This document shows positions 62,301 to 64,000 of a DNA stretch of 64,000 nucleotides, piece after piece. The notes below the pieces were generated by a model, which was given only the letters and a program-made list of their open reading frames with translations, was not told the DNA's origin and did not search any database. Where the stretch lies: the NCBI RefSeq assembly GCF_000935045.1, contig NZ_JYKS01000005.1, positions 62,001 through 126,000 on the forward strand. The letters are read 5' to 3'. The position numbers and the translations under genes are program-made. The stretch comes from Pseudomonas sp. 10-1B (GTDB lineage Bacteria; Pseudomonadota; Gammaproteobacteria; Pseudomonadales; Pseudomonadaceae). Every line of letters begins with the position of its first letter. Positions within the stretch are counted from its first letter, which is position 1.

Positions 62301-63731
62301 ATGACCACTTCCCACTACATTGCCGGCCGCTGGGTCGAAGGCCAAGGCAGCGACTGCATCAGCGTCAATGACCCTGCGCTCGGGCAACCGTTCGCCGAGT
62401 TGATGGCCGCCAGCGTTGCCCAGGTCGACCAGGCCGTGGCCGCCGCCCGCGGCGCCCTGCCCACCTGGAAAGCCACCAACGCCAGCGAGCGCGCTGCCTA
62501 CCTGCGCGGCTTTGCCGAACAGCTCGGGCAACGCCGTGAAGCACTGATCACCTTGCAGATGCGCAACAACGGCAAGCCGCGCCACGAGGCCGAGATCGAC
62601 CTGGATGACGCCATCGCCACCTTCAGTTATTACGCCGAACTGGCCGAGCAACTGCCGTCGAAAAACCGTGACGTAGCGCTGGCCGCCCCAGGATTCAGCG
62701 CCCGCACCCGCCTGGAGCCGGTGGGCGTGGTCGGCCTGATCGTGCCGTGGAACTTCCCGCTGGTGACCAGCGCCTGGAAACTCGCCCCGGCCCTGGCAGC
62801 CGGTTGCAGCGTGGTGCTCAAGCCCTCGGAAGTCACCCCGCTGATCGAACAGGCCTATGGCCAGATCGCCGACAGCCTGGGCTTGCCGGCCGGCGTGCTG
62901 AACATCGTCAACGGCAAGGCCGAGACCGGCGCCGCGCTGAGCAACCACAGCGGCCTGGACAAGCTGTCGTTCACTGGCAGCAACAGCGTCGGCAGCCAGG
63001 TGATGCGCAGCGCTTCGGCGCAGTGCCGGCCGGTGACTCTGGAGCTGGGCGGCAAGTCGGCTATCGTGGTGTTCGATGATTGCGATGTGGACCAGGCGGT
63101 GGAGTGGATCGTAGCCGGCATCACCTGGAATGCCGGGCAAATGTGTTCGGCCACTTCGCGGCTGCTGGTGCAGGACGGCATTGCCACTGCGCTGCTGCCG
63201 CGCTTGCAGGCGGCCCTGGAAAAGCTGCGGGTCGGTAATCCGTTGGCCGAAGAGGTCGACATGGGGCCGCTGACCAGCCAGGCACAGTGGCTGAAGGTGG
63301 CCAGCTACTTTGCCACGGCGCGGGAAGAGGGTTTGCAGTGCCTGGCCGGTGGCAAGGTGCTGGACCGTGAGGGCTGGTTCGTCAGCCCGACGTTGTATGC
63401 CGATGTACCGAAGGACAGCCGCCTGTGGACCGAGGAGATCTTTGGTCCGGTACTGTGCGCGCGGCGCTTCGCTACCGAAGAGCAGGCGATTGCCGAAGCC
63501 AACGACAGCCGCTTCGGGCTGGTGGCGACCGTATGTTCTGCCGACCTGGAGCGCGCCGAGCGGGTAGCCGATGCGCTGGAGGTTGGCCATGTGTGGATCA
63601 ACTCGGTGCAGGCGGTGTTCGTCGAAACCTCGTGGGGCGGCACCAAGGGTAGCGGGATCGGCCGTGAGTTGGGGCCTTGGGGGTTGTCGGCCTTCCAGTC
63701 GGTGAAGCATGTGACGCGGTGTTTGGGCTGA
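62301..63731 (+). CDS. NAD(P)+-dependent aldehyde dehydrogenase, betaine-aldehyde type
   Basis: The 476-residue protein is of the ALDH superfamily. The active-site Cys is in G-Q-M-C-S-A-T-S (near 280), the Glu in L-E-L-G-G-K-S-A (near 247), and the NAD loop F-T-G-S-N-S-V-G near 226. It resembles betaine-aldehyde and gamma-aminobutyraldehyde dehydrogenases. It follows the NCS1 permease by 13 nt, suggesting an operon that oxidises an aldehyde made from the imported compound. The specific substrate is not deducible. Confidence 0.9.
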   Translation: MTTSHYIAGRWVEGQGSDCISVNDPALGQPFAELMAASVAQVDQAVAAARGALPTWKATNASERAAYLRGFAEQLGQRREALITLQMRNNGKPRHEAEIDLDDAIATFSYYAELAEQLPSKNRDVALAAPGFSARTRLEPVGVVGLIVPWNFPLVTSAWKLAPALAAGCSVVLKPSEVTPLIEQAYGQIADSLGLPAGVLNIVNGKAETGAALSNHSGLDKLSFTGSNSVGSQVMRSASAQCRPVTLELGGKSAIVVFDDCDVDQAVEWIVAGITWNAGQMCSATSRLLVQDGIATALLPRLQAALEKLRVGNPLAEEVDMGPLTSQAQWLKVASYFATAREEGLQCLAGGKVLDREGWFVSPTLYADVPKDSRLWTEEIFGPVLCARRFATEEQAIAEANDSRFGLVATVCSADLERAERVADALEVGHVWINSVQAVFVETSWGGTKGSGIGRELGPWGLSAFQSVKHVTRCLG

Positions 63732-63738
63732 GATTTCC

Positions 63739-63864
63739 GGGGCCGCTCTGCGGCCCTTTCGCCGGCAAGCCAGCTCCCACCCCGACCGTGCCGACTTCAA
63801 GTCATGTGCAGTGCCTGTGGGAGCGGTGGTGCGGCGATCCGATTCACCCGCGAAGAGGCCGCAC
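63739..63864. repeat. REP elements downstream of the aldehyde dehydrogenase
   Basis: REP-type arms (63739-63780 GGGCCGCTCTGCGGCCC with GCCGGCAAGCCAGCTCCCAC, and 63821-63864 with CCTGTGGGAGCGGTGG and CGCGAAGAGG) lie in the spacer before the last gene. They are imperfectly inverted. They probably mark the end of the operon. Confidence 0.75.
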
Positions 63865-63960
63865 AGGCAACACAAAACTCTGCCCCGCGTGACTTTCCCT
63901 TTCTCCAACAAAGTCCCACTTCCTGGTACCCCACAATCACAACACCAGGCCGGACCACCC

Positions 63961-64000
63961 ATGCATCCTCAACGCACCGCCTTGCACAACGAACTGCACG
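63961..64000 (+). CDS. Start of a DUF3422-like membrane protein (cut by window edge)
   Basis: Only the first 13 codons are present, encoding M-H-P-Q-R-T-A-L-H-N-E-L-H. The motif H-P-x-R-x-A-L-H-N-E-x-H is how DUF3422 proteins begin (continuing A-R-P beyond the window), so the assignment is based on that short match. These are predicted integral membrane proteins of unknown function. The remainder is outside the window. Confidence 0.5.
   Translation, partial: MHPQRTALHNELH

Noticed and set aside
31805..63864. Repeated short palindromes could be mistaken for a CRISPR array
   Set aside because: They are REP units, paired and inverted, at scattered spacers between genes. There is no regular repeat-spacer array and no cas gene.

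Overview
The window is chromosomal DNA of a fluorescent pseudomonad, most likely the Pseudomonas putida group. The evidence is the conserved order hemA / TPR lipoprotein-lolB-ispE-tRNA-Gln-prs-rplY-pth-ychF, the GC-rich codon use, many putida-type REP palindromes around genes, and four FecI/FecR/TonB-receptor surface-signalling systems. No integrase, transposase, CRISPR array or rRNA was seen.

Layout. (1) 1-2597: the 5' end of hemA (minus strand), then an AT-richer islet of four tiny coupled genes arranged as two glycine-zipper toxin-like / two-TM immunity-like pairs. The first toxin-like copy is broken by a frameshift and by a 179-bp palindromic insertion with a target-site duplication. A diverged hemA fragment lies at the islet's right edge. 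(2) 2598-9395: housekeeping genes (outer-membrane lipoprotein biogenesis, isoprenoid synthesis, tRNA-Gln, PRPP synthetase, ribosomal protein L25, peptidyl-tRNA hydrolase, YchF). (3) 9400-18034: two complete sigma/anti-sigma/siderophore-receptor systems in tandem, flanked by a direct repeat of the ychF 3' end and terminator. (4) 18284-29184: two amino-acid-type ABC uptake clusters. One has a MocR regulator and an AstE/AspA-like hydrolase; the other has an IclR regulator, a D-amino-acid-dehydrogenase-like oxidase and a RidA protein. (5) 29258-33496: a third surface-signalling system. (6) 33633-42297: a SulP transporter, a four-gene efflux operon, a CPA2 antiporter and polyphosphate kinase 2. (7) 42433-54675: a full ectoine catabolism and uptake locus (doeD, doeC, doeB, doeA, eutC, eutB, enuR, ehuBCDA). 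(8) 54691-64000: a ZntB-like transporter, a fourth surface-signalling system with a FhuA/FoxA-like receptor, an NTF2-like / NCS1 permease / aldehyde dehydrogenase cassette, and the first codons of a DUF3422-type gene.

How it works together. The four FecI/FecR/receptor sets would each sense and import a ferric siderophore. The ectoine locus imports ectoine (EhuBCDA), opens the ring (DoeA), deacetylates (DoeB), transaminates (DoeD) and oxidises to aspartate (DoeC). EutB/EutC probably feed hydroxyectoine in, and EnuR controls the locus. A motif shared by the eutB and ehuB/enuR upstream regions is a candidate EnuR operator. The most novel-looking part is the small toxin/immunity-like islet next to hemA; its function is inferred only from architecture.
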